38,052 nt of DNA, from assembly GCA_016177805.1 (NCBI GenBank), contig JACOUN010000003.1:10356-48407 (forward strand), written 5' to 3'. This DNA is from Rhodocyclales bacterium. GTDB lineage: Bacteria > Pseudomonadota > Gammaproteobacteria > Burkholderiales > Rhodocyclaceae. Shown one piece after another: positions 8,147 through 17,203 of this stretch; position 1 is the stretch's first letter; the number at the start of each line of letters is the position of its first letter. A program made the position numbers and the translations under genes. Below the pieces are notes generated by a model that had not been told where the DNA came from, did not search any database, and worked only from the letters and a program-made list of their open reading frames with translations.

Positions 8147-9601
8147 ATGAGCATTGAATTCCTCATCAACTTCACCCCCCAGGAAACACGGGTGGCCCTG
8201 GTCGAACAGGGCATCGTCCAGGAACTGCACGTCGAACGCACCGCCAATCGCGGCATCGTGGGCAACATCTACCTCGGCAAGGTCGCGCGGGTGTTGCCCG
8301 GCATGCAGTCGGCCTTCGTCGACATCGGCCTGGACCGCACCGCCTTTCTCCACGTTGCCGACATCTTCAGCGAACGCAGCAACGGCGAAGCCGGACGCCC
8401 GATCGAGCGCATCCTGACCGAAGGACAGAACCTGACCGTACAGGTGCTCAAGGACCCGATCGGCACCAAGGGTGCGCGCCTGTCCACGCAGATCAGCATC
8501 GCCGGGCGGCTGCTGGTGTACCTGCCCCAGGAACACCACATCGGCATATCGCAGCGCATCGAGAGCGAGTCCGAGCGCGAAGCGTTGCGCGACCGACTGA
8601 CCCGGCTGGTGCCGCAGGACGAGCCGGGCGGCTTCATCGTGCGCACCATGGCCGAATCCGCCTCCGACGAAGAACTGGCCTCGGACATCGCCTACCTGCG
8701 CAAGCTGTGGACCCAGATCCGCGCCGGCGTCGGCGGACGCGCCGCGCCCAGCCTGCTGTACGAGGATCTGGACCTGGCGCAGCGGGTGCTGCGCGATCTG
8801 GTCAGCGACGAGACCACCCGCATCCTGGTCGATTCGCGCGAGAACTTCCAGAAGCTCAAGAGCTTTGCCGCCGTATACAGCCCCAAGGTGCTGCCGCTGC
8901 TGTCGCACTACACCGGCGAGCGCCCACTGTTCGACCTGCACAGCGTCGAAGACGAGATCCAGCGCGCGCTGGGCCGGCGGGTCGGGCTCAAGTCGGGCGG
9001 CTACCTGATCATCGACCAGACCGAGGCGATGACCACCATCGACGTCAACACCGGAGGCTTCGTCGGCGCGCGCAATTTCGACGACACGATCTTCAAGACC
9101 AACCTCGAAGCGGCGCAGTCCATCGCCCGCCAGCTACGCCTGCGCAACCTCGGCGGCATCATCATCGTCGACTTCATCGACATGGAAACCAGCGAGCACC
9201 GCGACATGGTGCTGGAAGAATTCCGCAAGGCCCTGTCGCGCGACCACACCAAGATGACGGTCAACGGCTTCACCGCGCTGGGTCTGGCCGAGATGACGCG
9301 CAAGCCCACCCGTGAATCGCTCGCGCACCTGCTGTGTGAACCCTGTCCGACCTGCGACGGACGCGGCGAAGTCAAGACCTCGCGCACCGTGTGCTACGAG
9401 ATCCTGCGCGAACTGCTGCGCGAGGCGCGCCAGTTCAACGCCCGCGAGTTCCGCGTGCTGGCCGCACCCGACGTCATCGACCTGTTCCTCGACGAGGAAT
9501 CGCAGGCGCTGGCAATGCTGTCCGACTTCATCAACAAGAACATCTCGCTGCACCCGGAAGCCAGCTACACCCAGGAACAGTTCGACATCGTTCTGCTATG
9601 A
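8147..9601 (+). CDS. rng: Ribonuclease G
   Basis: Single-strand-specific endoribonuclease that matures the 5' end of 16S rRNA and degrades mRNAs. The 484 residues start with the typical EFLINFTPQETRVAL. An S1 RNA-binding domain lies at about 37-125 (RGIVGNIYLGKVARVLPGMQ split). The RNase E/G catalytic core has DVNTGGFVG and VDFIDME supplying the metal-binding aspartates, and the CPTCDGRG zinc link is near residue 400. It lacks the long RNase E scaffold tail, as expected for RNase G. It follows maf by 85 bases and its stop overlaps the next ATG (ATGA). Confidence 0.96.
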   Translation: MSIEFLINFTPQETRVALVEQGIVQELHVERTANRGIVGNIYLGKVARVLPGMQSAFVDIGLDRTAFLHVADIFSERSNGEAGRPIERILTEGQNLTVQVLKDPIGTKGARLSTQISIAGRLLVYLPQEHHIGISQRIESESEREALRDRLTRLVPQDEPGGFIVRTMAESASDEELASDIAYLRKLWTQIRAGVGGRAAPSLLYEDLDLAQRVLRDLVSDETTRILVDSRENFQKLKSFAAVYSPKVLPLLSHYTGERPLFDLHSVEDEIQRALGRRVGLKSGGYLIIDQTEAMTTIDVNTGGFVGARNFDDTIFKTNLEAAQSIARQLRLRNLGGIIIVDFIDMETSEHRDMVLEEFRKALSRDHTKMTVNGFTALGLAEMTRKPTRESLAHLLCEPCPTCDGRGEVKTSRTVCYEILRELLREARQFNAREFRVLAAPDVIDLFLDEESQALAMLSDFINKNISLHPEASYTQEQFDIVLL

Positions 9602-10557
9602 CCCGCCCCGGCTCGCTCCCGGCCGACGAGCCCACCCCCGAGCGCTACGCCAACCCGCTCGTGCGCGGCTTCGCCGCCACCCGCCCCGCCTTCCTCAGCG
9701 TGACGCTGGTGGCGTGCCTGATCGGGGTGGCGGCGGCTTACGCCGACGGGGTTGCCGTCAACACGCTGACGGCGGCCGTGACCGTTATAGCGGCGCTGCT
9801 GGCGCACGCCGCGAGCAACGTCATCAACGACTACCATGACGCCGCCAGCGGCGCCGACGCGGGCAACACCCGGCGCGTCTTTCCGTTTACCGGTGGCAGC
9901 CGCTTCATCCAGAACGGCGTGATGAGCGCGCGCCACACCGCAATGCTCGGCTACGGCCTGCTCGCCGCCGTGATTCCGGCCGGGCTGTGGTTGAGCATGG
10001 TGTCTGGGCCGGCGTTGCTGCTGATCGGGCTGGCCGGGCTGACGCTCGGTTGGGCGTACTCCGCGCCCCCCCCACATCTGGTCGCGCGCGGTCTGGGCGA
10101 GCTGGTCATCGCGGCCTGCTGGCTGCTGGTGGTGGTCGGGGCGGATTTCGTGCAGCGCGGCGCCTTCGCCTGGACCCCGGTCGCGGCGGGGTTGTCGTTC
10201 GCGCTGCTGGTGGCGAACCTGCTCTACATCAACCAGTTTCCCGACCACGACAGCGACGCGGCGGCGGGCAAGCGCACCGTGGTCGTCAGACTGGGGCCCG
10301 AGCGCGCGAAATGGGGCTATTTCGGCATCACGCTGATCGCCTACGCATGGCTGGTCCTCCAGGTCGGACGCGACAACCTGCCCCAGGTGTGCGCGGCCGC
10401 CGCGATCACCATCACGCTGTCGCTCAACGCCGCGCGACAACTGCGCGAACACGCCAACGAGCCTGAAGCGCTGGCGCCGGCGATCAAGCTCACCATCGGC
10501 GCGGCGCTCGCCCACGGCCTGCTGCTCGCCGCCACCCTCGCCTTCAACTGGCGCTAA
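9598..10557 (+). CDS. UbiA/MenA-like prenyltransferase
   Basis: Integral membrane aromatic prenyltransferase of the UbiA superfamily, 319 residues with about eight or nine membrane helices. The two Asp-rich motifs that bind Mg-prenyl diphosphate are [14 protein letters not shown] near residue 75 and [12 protein letters not shown] near residue 217. The NDYHD form and DHDSD resemble MenA (1,4-dihydroxy-2-naphthoate prenyltransferase) more than UbiA, but no menaquinone genes are near, so the acceptor is uncertain. The start at 9598 is chosen because its ATG overlaps the rng stop; the frame is open further upstream inside rng, which is not coding. ruvA follows after 13 bases. Confidence 0.88.
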   Translation: MTRPGSLPADEPTPERYANPLVRGFAATRPAFLSVTLVACLIGVAAAYADGVAVNTLTAAVTVIAALLAHAASNVINDYHDAASGADAGNTRRVFPFTGGSRFIQNGVMSARHTAMLGYGLLAAVIPAGLWLSMVSGPALLLIGLAGLTLGWAYSAPPPHLVARGLGELVIAACWLLVVVGADFVQRGAFAWTPVAAGLSFALLVANLLYINQFPDHDSDAAAGKRTVVVRLGPERAKWGYFGITLIAYAWLVLQVGRDNLPQVCAAAAITITLSLNAARQLREHANEPEALAPAIKLTIGAALAHGLLLAATLAFNWR

Positions 10558-10570
10558 ACGGACCCAGACC

Positions 10571-11170
10571 ATGATCGGACGCATTACCGGCACCCTGCTC
10601 GAAAAGAACCCACCCCAGATCGTGCTCGACACCCACGGCGTCGGCTACGAGATCGACGTGCCGATGAGCACCTTCTACGGCCTGCCCGAGATCGGCGCCA
10701 AGGTCGCGCTGTACACCCATTTCGCGGTACGCGAGGACGGCCACTTCCTGTACGGCTTCGCCACCGCCGACGAGCGCGCGGCATTCCGCCAGATCCTCAA
10801 GGTATCCGGCATCGGCGCGCGCACCGCGCTGGCGGTGCTGTCCGGGCTGTCGGTGAGCGACTTCGCCCAGGCCGTGGCGCTGCAGGAGACCGGCCGCCTG
10901 CTCAAGATCCCCGGCATCGGCAAGAAAACCGCCGAACGCCTGCTGCTGGAGCTGCGCGACAAACTGGGCAAGGCCCTGCCCACGCTCGCCACCGCCCGCG
11001 CCGGCAGCCTCCCGGACGCCCCCCCCGATGCGCGCAGCGACATCCTCAACGCGCTACTGGCACTCGGCTACAACGAACGCGAAGCCCAGGCGGCGATGAA
11101 AGGGCTGGCCGACGACGCCAGCGTGTCGGACGGCATACGCCTGGCGCTGAAGCAGCTCTCACGCGCCTGA
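10571..11170 (+). CDS. ruvA: Holliday junction branch migration protein RuvA
   Basis: 199-residue RuvA, the tetrameric Holliday-junction clamp that loads RuvB. The N-terminal OB fold ([12 protein letters not shown] onward) is followed by two helix-hairpin-helix motifs ([15 protein letters not shown] near 79-93 and [20 protein letters not shown] near 112-131). The C-terminal domain III (residues about 155-199), which contacts RuvB, ends in LALKQLSRA. ruvC is not adjacent; the upstream gene is the prenyltransferase. ruvB is displaced downstream by an mrr gene. Confidence 0.97.
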   Translation: MIGRITGTLLEKNPPQIVLDTHGVGYEIDVPMSTFYGLPEIGAKVALYTHFAVREDGHFLYGFATADERAAFRQILKVSGIGARTALAVLSGLSVSDFAQAVALQETGRLLKIPGIGKKTAERLLLELRDKLGKALPTLATARAGSLPDAPPDARSDILNALLALGYNEREAQAAMKGLADDASVSDGIRLALKQLSRA

Positions 11171-11258
11171 GCGTATGTGCCTTGTGCCGTTTGTTGAGCC
11201 GACCCTCGGACGATGAGGCTTTTCTGAAAGCAGGACACAACCAACCACGGACACGCCC

Positions 11259-12167
11259 ATGACAATTCCAACGTTCCAGGAGATCATGCTGCCTCTCTTG
11301 AGGCTCGCCGACGATGGAGAGGTGCGCGCCCTCGCAACCGTGCGCAAACAACTTGCACAGCATTTCGGCCTGACTGCAGCCGAAGAAGAGGAACTTCTTC
11401 CAAGCGGCAGGCAGCGTCGCTTTGCAAATCGTGTCGCGTGGGCGAAGGTCTATCTTGAACGGGCCGGACTGTTGTCCTCCCCGAGCAGGGGGCTGTTCAG
11501 GATCACCGAGCGAGGCCACGCGGCACTTGAATCGCCGCCTCGTATCATCGACATCAAGTTCCTCGATGGTTTCCCTGAGTTCCGGGAGTTCCGTGCGAAA
11601 CCCAACGCGTCGTCCTTGGCGGCAAGTACCGAGGCAGATGAGGCAGGCACTCCCGAAGAAACCTTGGAGGCCGCGTACCAGAGTATCCGGGCGGGACTTG
11701 CGTCAGAGCTTCTTGAGAGAGTCAAGTCCGCCTCCCCTCGATTCTTCGAGCAACTTGTGGTCGAGTTGCTGCTCAAGATGGGGTATGGCCGCACTGGTGG
11801 CAATGGTCACGCAATCGGCAAGTCCGGCGATGAAGGAATTGACGGCGTCATCACCGAGGACCGCCTCGGCCTGGAAATGGTGTACCTGCAAGCCAAACGC
11901 TGGGAGGGCACGGTCGGTCGCCCCGAGATTCAGAAATTCGTAGGGGCACTCCACGGGCAACGTGCTCGAAAAGGGGTCTTCATGACGACAGGTACGTTCT
12001 CGTCAGAAGCTATGGCCTACGTGCGCGCCATTGACCCCCGTATCGCACTGGTTGATGGAACGCAGCTCGCACAGTTCATGATCGACTTCAACGTGGGCGT
12101 CGCTACGGACCGGTCATATGAAGTCAAGAAAATCGACTCCGATTACTTCGACGAAACTGACGGTTAG
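11259..12167 (+). CDS. Mrr-family (type IV) restriction endonuclease
   Basis: 302-residue restriction-like protein. An N-terminal winged-helix Mrr_N-like DNA-binding region (residues 5-95, with [18 protein letters not shown]) is joined by a linker of about 60 residues to a C-terminal PDDEXK catalytic domain. In that domain [15 protein letters not shown] (162-176), D195 in GDEGIDG and Q211-A-K213 form the expected D-QAK active site. Mrr enzymes cleave DNA with foreign methylation; no methylase is nearby. The gene splits ruvA from ruvB with gaps of 88 and 113 bases. Its base and codon use (more AGG, TCT, TCA, CTT) looks less GC-biased than the flanking genes, consistent with acquisition. Confidence 0.9.
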   Translation: MTIPTFQEIMLPLLRLADDGEVRALATVRKQLAQHFGLTAAEEEELLPSGRQRRFANRVAWAKVYLERAGLLSSPSRGLFRITERGHAALESPPRIIDIKFLDGFPEFREFRAKPNASSLAASTEADEAGTPEETLEAAYQSIRAGLASELLERVKSASPRFFEQLVVELLLKMGYGRTGGNGHAIGKSGDEGIDGVITEDRLGLEMVYLQAKRWEGTVGRPEIQKFVGALHGQRARKGVFMTTGTFSSEAMAYVRAIDPRIALVDGTQLAQFMIDFNVGVATDRSYEVKKIDSDYFDETDG

Positions 12168-12280
12168 CCCCACCGCAAATCGGGCCGCACTCCGCCGCCC
12201 CCTGGACTCATGGATTGGCCGAGGTGCCCTATACTGGGCGCTCCCGAAAACTCGCCCGCGCTCCCTTGCCTTCTGCTCAC

Positions 12281-13336
12281 ATGGCCATCGAAACCGACAA
12301 GCTCCAGCCGGCCCGCCTGATCTCGGCCGAACCCGTCGACCGGCGCGAAGACGCGGTCGAACGCGCCTTGAGGCCCCGGCAACTGGCCGAGTACGTCGGG
12401 CAGAAGAAGATCCGCGAGCAACTGGGCATCTTCATCCAGGCCGCGTGCCAGCGCAAGGAAGCGCTCGACCACGTGCTGCTGTTCGGCCCGCCGGGGCTGG
12501 GCAAGACCACGCTGGCGCATATCGTCGCGACAGAAATGGGAGTCAACCTGCGCCAGACCTCCGGCCCGGTGCTCGAACGCGCCGGTGATCTGGCCGCGCT
12601 GCTGACCAATCTTGAACCATACGACGTGCTGTTCATCGACGAGATCCACCGCCTGTCGCCGATCGTCGAGGAGATCCTGTATCCGGCGCTGGAAGACTTC
12701 CAGATCGACATCATGATCGGCGAAGGCCCCGGCGCCCGCTCGGTCAAACTCGACCTGCCGCCGTTCACGCTGGTCGGCGCGACCACCCGCGCCGGCATGC
12801 TGACCAACCCGCTGCGCGACCGCTTCGGCATCAGCCTGCGCCTGGAGTTCTACACTCCGCAGGAACTGACCCTGATCGTGACGCGCTCGGCACGCCTGCT
12901 CAACGTCGACATCGACGAGGCCGGGGCCTTCGAGATCGCCCGCCGCGCGCGCGGCACTCCGCGCATCGCCAACCGCCTGCTGCGGCGCGTGCGCGACTAC
13001 GCCGAGGTACGCGCCGACAGCGCCATCACCTCCGCCGTGGCGGACGCGGCACTGCTGATGCTGGACGTCGACCACATCGGGTTGGACCTGATGGACCGCA
13101 AGCTGCTCGGCACCATGCTGGAAAAATTCGCCGGCGGCCCAGTCGGGCTGGACAACCTCGCCGCCGCGATCGGCGAATCGAGCGACACCATCGAGGACGT
13201 GCTGGAACCCTATCTGATCCAGCAAGGCTATCTGCAGCGCACCCCGCGCGGCCGCATGGCCACCGCCGCCACCTGGCAGCATTTCGGCCTGGCGCACCCG
13301 GAGCGCCGCGACGGCGACCTGTTCACCGCCTCTTAG
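12281..13336 (+). CDS. ruvB: Holliday junction branch migration ATPase RuvB
   Basis: 351-residue AAA+ motor that drives branch migration with RuvA. Walker A is GPPGLGKT (near residue 68), Walker B is FIDEIHRL, sensor 1 is VGATTRAG, and the arginine finger region reads PLRDRFG. The C-terminal winged helix ([31 protein letters not shown]) is complete. The start MAIETDKL at 12281 is chosen from family length; the frame is open 66 bases further upstream. A TATACT hexamer at 12230-12235 could be a private -10 box but has no good -35. With mrr inserted upstream, ruvB may need its own promoter or read-through. Confidence 0.97.
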   Translation: MAIETDKLQPARLISAEPVDRREDAVERALRPRQLAEYVGQKKIREQLGIFIQAACQRKEALDHVLLFGPPGLGKTTLAHIVATEMGVNLRQTSGPVLERAGDLAALLTNLEPYDVLFIDEIHRLSPIVEEILYPALEDFQIDIMIGEGPGARSVKLDLPPFTLVGATTRAGMLTNPLRDRFGISLRLEFYTPQELTLIVTRSARLLNVDIDEAGAFEIARRARGTPRIANRLLRRVRDYAEVRADSAITSAVADAALLMLDVDHIGLDLMDRKLLGTMLEKFAGGPVGLDNLAAAIGESSDTIEDVLEPYLIQQGYLQRTPRGRMATAATWQHFGLAHPERRDGDLFTAS

Positions 13337-13345
13337 GCCGGCAAC

Positions 13346-13690
13346 ATGCGCACCTTTCTTGCCCTGGCGATGGTGCTGTGCCTGCTGGGCGGGGTGTATC
13401 TGCTGCAAGGCCCGACCTTTTTCTGGCCTGACCGGCGCGACCCGTCGGTGGGGGTGATGCTGGGGGGCCTATCGTCGCAACTGCTCGGCACGGGGCTGCT
13501 GCTGGTCGCCGCCGTCGGCATGATGGCGGTGCGTCAAGGCGCGCGCGGCGACGGCCGGGCCGCGTCACAACGCTGGCAGATCGTGTATTTCATCCTGATC
13601 GTGGCCGCGCTGGGGCTGATCGGCAGCGCCTTCATGCTGGGCGAACCCGGCCCCAACCCCGAGTCGCGCAGCGCCCGGCACCGCTCCTGA
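13346..13690 (+). CDS. Small membrane protein, unrecognised
   Basis: 114 residues starting nine bases after the ruvB stop. Three hydrophobic segments (residues 4-20, about 33-56 and 73-93) suggest an inner-membrane protein, with a charged loop QGARGDGRAASQRW and a polar tail (EPGPNPESRSARHRS). The frame keeps the GC-rich codon pattern of ruvB, which supports real coding. I recognise no family; no catalytic motif is seen. Confidence 0.6.
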   Translation: MRTFLALAMVLCLLGGVYLLQGPTFFWPDRRDPSVGVMLGGLSSQLLGTGLLLVAAVGMMAVRQGARGDGRAASQRWQIVYFILIVAALGLIGSAFMLGEPGPNPESRSARHRS

Positions 13691-13801
13691 CGCTGGCTTG
13701 CACCGAACCAGCGGGATCGTCACCGACCCGTCAATGCGCCCGGTTGCATCGTGTGACCACGAGTCGAGTCGAGGAAGCTCCGGCCTGCAGCCCGGAGTAA
13801 C

Positions 13802-14056
13802 TCACTTCTTGGGCACTGCCCTGTTGCGGTGCATTTTCAAGCAGACATATCCGCTCACACCTGCAACCACCGCGCTCACGAGAAGAAATACGTTGAAGTT
13901 TCTTTGCTGTTCATATTCTTCATATTCCGACTCGTACAACCGGATACCGAAGGCGTCGAACAGCATTCCAGAAAGGTAGAGGGTAGCCGCGCAGCCGATC
14001 AGCCCTAGCAGCGCGCCAAGCGCAAAACTGAGCAGAAAACTTGCAACTCTGGACAC
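13802..14056 (-). CDS. Small two-helix membrane protein coupled to the toxin gene
   Basis: 84 residues starting at a GTG that shares its first base with the toxin's TAG stop (TAGTG), so it is probably translated with the toxin-antitoxin pair. Two hydrophobic helices (residues 5-33 and 55-73) flank an acidic and aromatic middle (LYESEYEEYEQQRNFN), with a basic C-terminus (KMHRNRAVPKK). This predicts a hairpin in the inner membrane with the middle loop on one side. I do not recognise the family. The base composition is slightly lower in GC than that of the housekeeping genes. Confidence 0.6.
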   Translation of the reverse strand: MSRVASFLLSFALGALLGLIGCAATLYLSGMLFDAFGIRLYESEYEEYEQQRNFNVFLLVSAVVAGVSGYVCLKMHRNRAVPKK

Positions 14057-14466
14057 TAAGCGAAGGGATTGAGGCTGCGCACGCCGCTTGAGCCGAAATC
14101 TCTCGTGTTACGCGTAACGACGGTCAGGTCGTGGATGAGCGCGATCGCGGCAATCTGCTTGTCGATGGGGTGCTGTGGATGGGGTGACATAAGCTTGCCC
14201 CAGACCTGCGCACAGTCCATGTCAAAGTCCAGAATCCGGTCGGAAAAATCGGTGACCACGGTATCCAGCCAGGCTTCGAGCCGCCCGGCCTGCTCCCGGT
14301 CTCCTCGGCCACGAACGTTCTCCAGGCCTCGGCGAATCTCACCGACACTCACCACCGACAGATAGATGTCTTCCGGCACCAAGGTCGCAAAAAAGGCCGC
14401 GACCCCTGGATTGGCGCGCCCACCTTTTCGTAGCTCGCTGATGACGTTGGTGTCGAGCAGGTACAT
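14056..14466 (-). CDS. PIN-domain toxin (FitB/VapC type)
   Basis: 136-residue PIN-domain ribonuclease. The acidic active-site positions are seen as D5 in LLDTNVISEL, E43 in SVGEIRRG, D98-type in HPIDKQIAAIAL and D in NTRDF near the C-terminus. The NVISELRKG start and NTRDFGSSGV end are typical of FitB-like VapC toxins, which cleave RNA and are held inactive by their antitoxin. Its ATG overlaps the antitoxin stop (TGATG), and it overlaps the next small membrane gene by one base. Confidence 0.93.
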   Translation of the reverse strand: MYLLDTNVISELRKGGRANPGVAAFFATLVPEDIYLSVVSVGEIRRGLENVRGRGDREQAGRLEAWLDTVVTDFSDRILDFDMDCAQVWGKLMSPHPQHPIDKQIAAIALIHDLTVVTRNTRDFGSSGVRSLNPFA

Positions 14467-14678
14467 CAGCCCCGCCTGAAGTTGAAGTCTTCGTCGGTTC
14501 CGACATCGGGCATCGAAGCCAGCACGTCCTTGAAGGTCCGGCGCTTCGGTCGATCAAGCGCGGCCCGCAGGATCTCCCGGTGCTCCGCTTCAGCACTTCG
14601 CCCGTGCCGTGCCGCCGCCTCTCTCAAGGCCTGTGCGACTGAAGGCTCGATGTTGCGGACGACAAGGTTGGTCGCCAT
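14466..14678 (-). CDS. FitA/VapB-type ribbon-helix-helix antitoxin
   Basis: Antitoxin that binds both the PIN toxin and its own operator. The N-terminal ribbon-helix-helix reads NLVVRNIEPSVAQALREAAA followed by RSAEAEHREILRAAL, the FitA pattern. The C-terminal tail (about residues 48-70) is acidic and would wrap the toxin. I choose the ATG at 14678 (70 residues) because GGAG lies four bases upstream and FitA proteins begin like this; an ATG at 14690 would add four residues. The operator palindrome lies immediately upstream. Confidence 0.9.
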   Translation of the reverse strand: MATNLVVRNIEPSVAQALREAAARHGRSAEAEHREILRAALDRPKRRTFKDVLASMPDVGTDEDFNFRRG

Positions 14679-14690
14679 CACACACTCCAT

Positions 14691-14741
14691 GGTGATTGCA
14701 ATGCTTGCATTATAGCCGTCAATGCAATCATTGCAATCACC
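14691..14741 (-). promoter_or_regulatory. Toxin-antitoxin promoter with palindromic operator
   Basis: A perfect 13-bp inverted repeat (14691-14703 and 14729-14741) encloses a second shorter one (TTGCAT 14705-14710, ATGCAA 14722-14727). On the minus strand a -35 TTGCAA (14736-14731) and a -10 TATAAT (14714-14709) are 16 bases apart and lie inside the palindromes. This is the layout expected for autorepression by a RHH antitoxin-toxin complex binding two half-sites across the promoter. Confidence 0.8.
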
Positions 14742-14966
14742 ATGAATTCCACCTGATGTGATATCGCTGGAACCGGTCTCGATCTCTCAAGGAAACGCCG
14801 GGCCACCCCAAGTTTTTGCTTCGCGGAACCTTCGCTTCGCTCGTTTTCTTGACCACCTCGGGGAGGTGGGCTGGGCGCAGCATGGGCCTGAGGCGCTCAG
14901 TACCCCCCATTGCGGCAGAGCGATCAGGTACACGGCGGAAAGGCGGACTCCCCAGGTGATGCCCAG

Positions 14967-16532
14967 TCAGCTCGCCCGGCACACCCGGTTGCGTCCATTG
15001 TTCTTGGCCGCGTACATGGCGCGGTCGGCGGCTTCGAACATTGCCTCCGGGGTGGCGCCATCGGCCGGGAACGCCGCCACGCCTATGCTTACCGTGATGG
15101 TGAAGGCGCGACCTTCGCCATCTTCCATCGAGACGGCAGCCAACAGGCCACGCAGCCGCTCGGCGGTATCCAGCGCCGCCGCCGCGTCCATTTCGGGCAA
15201 CACGACGACGAATTCCTCGCCACCATAGCGCGCCGCGTAGTCGACCTTGCGTATCTCCAACTGAAGCACGCCGCCGATGCGTTTCAGCACTTCGTCGCCG
15301 ATCTGGTGACCACTGCGGTCGTTGACGCTCTTGAAGTGGTCAACATCGATCAGGAGCAGGCTCAAGGGCCGGTCATAGCGAGCCGCGCGTTGCACCTCCT
15401 CACCGAAGTGCAGCAGGAACTCGCGCCGGTTGTACAGGCCCGTGAGCGCGTCGCGGGCGGCCAGGAACGCCAGCTCGCCCTCCATGCGCTTGCGCTCGTT
15501 GATGTCGATGACGATGCCTTCGAGTGACGGCTCGCCGTCTATGCTCACGACACAGCCCTGCTCCCACACCCACAGCACCTCGCCATCCTTGCGCCGGATA
15601 CGGTACTCGAACTCGAACGGCTCGCCGGCTTCGATCGCTTGCCGCACTTGGGCGAGCAGCCGTGCATGGTCGTCCGGGTGTATCAGCGCGCTGTATTGAA
15701 CCTCGGCGCCGTTCGTCAGCGCTTCGGGGCGATGGCCGGTCAATGCGAGACAGCCGCTGGAGACGAACCGCATCTGCCACGGGCGGTCCGCCGGACTGCG
15801 GTAGGCCATGCCCGGCAGATTGGCCATCAGCGTCGCCAGTTGGCGCTCGCGTTCGAGCAGGGCCAGCACCACGCGGCGACGCTCGGTCACGTCGCGTCCT
15901 ATGGTGATCGAACCGGTTACGGCCGCGCGCGCGTCAATGAGGGGGCGGGAGTTCCACGCGATGACCTTGACCTCCCCCGACTTGCAGCGGATTTCGGTTT
16001 CGAGTCCGGTGATCTCGCGCCCCTCCGACACGATCGTGTTCGCCTTGGCAACGATCTCGGCGCGATACTTCGGGTCGGGGTACAGCCATGCCCATATCGA
16101 GGCATTGCCGAGGACCTCCTCGCGCGTATATCCGCTGATCTGCTCCGCCGTCTTGTTCCACAGCGTGATGCGAGCCTGATCATCCAGCGCGTTGATCCAG
16201 ATCGCGGCGTCATCGATGACGCTGGCGCGGAACTGCCCCAGCGCGGCCAAGGCCTCACTCTGCGCGTCCTCGGTCGTCAGGTGGCCGCGAATCAGGGCGT
16301 AGAGCGCCAGCGCAGTCACGACGACAAAACCCCAGCCCTTGACCAGTTGCGCAAACGCGAACGCGCTCGACCCGGCAAGGCTGCGCTCCACGATCACATC
16401 GGAGAGCAGTACCCAGGCCGCCGCCACCAGCGCGTACACTACCGCAACGCGCATCGCCCCCCGGTGCGAGCGCTCCGGGCGACGCGTACTCCCTGCCTTG
16501 TCCGACGCGGTGCCGGACGTCTCAACGTTCAT
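14967..16532 (-). CDS. Membrane PAS-PAS-GGDEF diguanylate cyclase
   Basis: 521 residues: two N-terminal membrane helices (about 28-47 and 66-82) with a short external loop, PAS 1 (about 103-220), PAS 2 with PAC (about 235-350) and a GGDEF domain (about 358-515). The active site GGEEF is intact at 437-441, and RKVD at 428-431 fits the inhibitory RxxD site five residues upstream, so it should make cyclic di-GMP with product feedback. The metal-binding DVDHFKSVND is present. There is no EAL domain. It overlaps the upstream winged-helix regulator by 11 bases, so the two are probably one operon. Confidence 0.93.
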   Translation of the reverse strand: MNVETSGTASDKAGSTRRPERSHRGAMRVAVVYALVAAAWVLLSDVIVERSLAGSSAFAFAQLVKGWGFVVVTALALYALIRGHLTTEDAQSEALAALGQFRASVIDDAAIWINALDDQARITLWNKTAEQISGYTREEVLGNASIWAWLYPDPKYRAEIVAKANTIVSEGREITGLETEIRCKSGEVKVIAWNSRPLIDARAAVTGSITIGRDVTERRRVVLALLERERQLATLMANLPGMAYRSPADRPWQMRFVSSGCLALTGHRPEALTNGAEVQYSALIHPDDHARLLAQVRQAIEAGEPFEFEYRIRRKDGEVLWVWEQGCVVSIDGEPSLEGIVIDINERKRMEGELAFLAARDALTGLYNRREFLLHFGEEVQRAARYDRPLSLLLIDVDHFKSVNDRSGHQIGDEVLKRIGGVLQLEIRKVDYAARYGGEEFVVVLPEMDAAAALDTAERLRGLLAAVSMEDGEGRAFTITVSIGVAAFPADGATPEAMFEAADRAMYAAKNNGRNRVCRAS

Positions 16533-17013
16533 CGACGGGGGCGGTCCCCAGCAGCGCGCGCACCCGCTCGGCGGTATCGAGCAACTCCGGGAGATCGCGC
16601 GATTGCAACAGTTTGGAGAAATGCTCGAGGGTACGGTCGGTCATGTAGAGATGGCCGTTGTCGCACTTTTCCACCCACCCCTGCTCCACCAGCCGCCCGA
16701 TCTTGCGCCGCACCGTTTCGCGCGGCAGTCCGGTGGCGGCCGCGATCGAATAGGCGTTGCACGGGCGTAGCGGCATCTCCGGCTCATGCTCCGTGCCGTT
16801 TTCCAGCACGCCCACGTTATGCAAGGCAATTTCGCCGAGCAACAGCGGCAACATGATGTCGTTGTCAAAGTCGCCCAACAAGCGCTTGAGTTTGCGCAGC
16901 TCGTAGCGCGCAAGAATGGTCGCGACGCTGCGCAACGCCTTGCGTCGCGTATCGCCCTTGCCTGGCCCAAGCGTGCGGTTGCCCGGCACCGGGCGAAGTC
17001 CGGAGGAATTCAA
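16522..17013 (-). CDS. Winged-helix transcriptional regulator, overlapping the cyclase
   Basis: 163 residues. The C-terminal half has a helix-turn-helix (SIAAATGLPRETVRRKIGRL, near 87-106) followed by a wing (VEQGWVEKCDNGHLYM) and a helical tail. The N-terminal half (RYELRKLKRLLGDFDNDIMLPLLLGEIALHN) resembles a dimerisation helix region of MarR- or Crp-like regulators, but I cannot name the family. The start is uncertain: the frame opens at a TTG at 17013 with an in-frame TAG six bases upstream, and no ribosome binding site is visible. Overlap with the cyclase suggests it controls that gene or shares its signal. Confidence 0.75.
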   Translation of the reverse strand: MNSSGLRPVPGNRTLGPGKGDTRRKALRSVATILARYELRKLKRLLGDFDNDIMLPLLLGEIALHNVGVLENGTEHEPEMPLRPCNAYSIAAATGLPRETVRRKIGRLVEQGWVEKCDNGHLYMTDRTLEHFSKLLQSRDLPELLDTAERVRALLGTAPVDER

Positions 17014-17080
17014 GATCTATCTACCGTGGATTATTGCGTGATCGCGTCCGCAGCCCGGCCTTGCAGCTCTGGGCCACGGA

Positions 17081-17101
17081 CGGGTCGGTTCGGCCGACCC
17101 G
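17081..17101. other. Hairpin between xerC and the regulator gene
   Basis: An 8-bp perfect stem (CGGGTCGG/CCGACCCG, loop TTCGG) lies in the 190-base gap downstream of xerC (minus strand). There is no T tract in either direction, so it is a possible Rho-assisted end or processing site at best. Nothing else is evident in 17014-17203. Confidence 0.4.
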
Positions 17102-17203
17102 GCAGGATAACCGAAGCGGTTGTACCGTCCCGGCGCGACACTCCCCGAATTGGGTGGTTGATGCGCCGCGCCGCAGCGCCGGGTATCCGCGCCTGTGCCT
17201 GGT

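Noticed and set aside
12164..13408. Long minus-strand frame opposite ruvB
   Set aside because: Shadow of ruvB; Gln/His/Ala-rich with no motif.
14737..14982. 81-codon minus-strand ORF between the antitoxin and the cyclase
   Set aside because: It overlaps the TA operator and the end of the cyclase, is Arg/Pro-rich and matches nothing.
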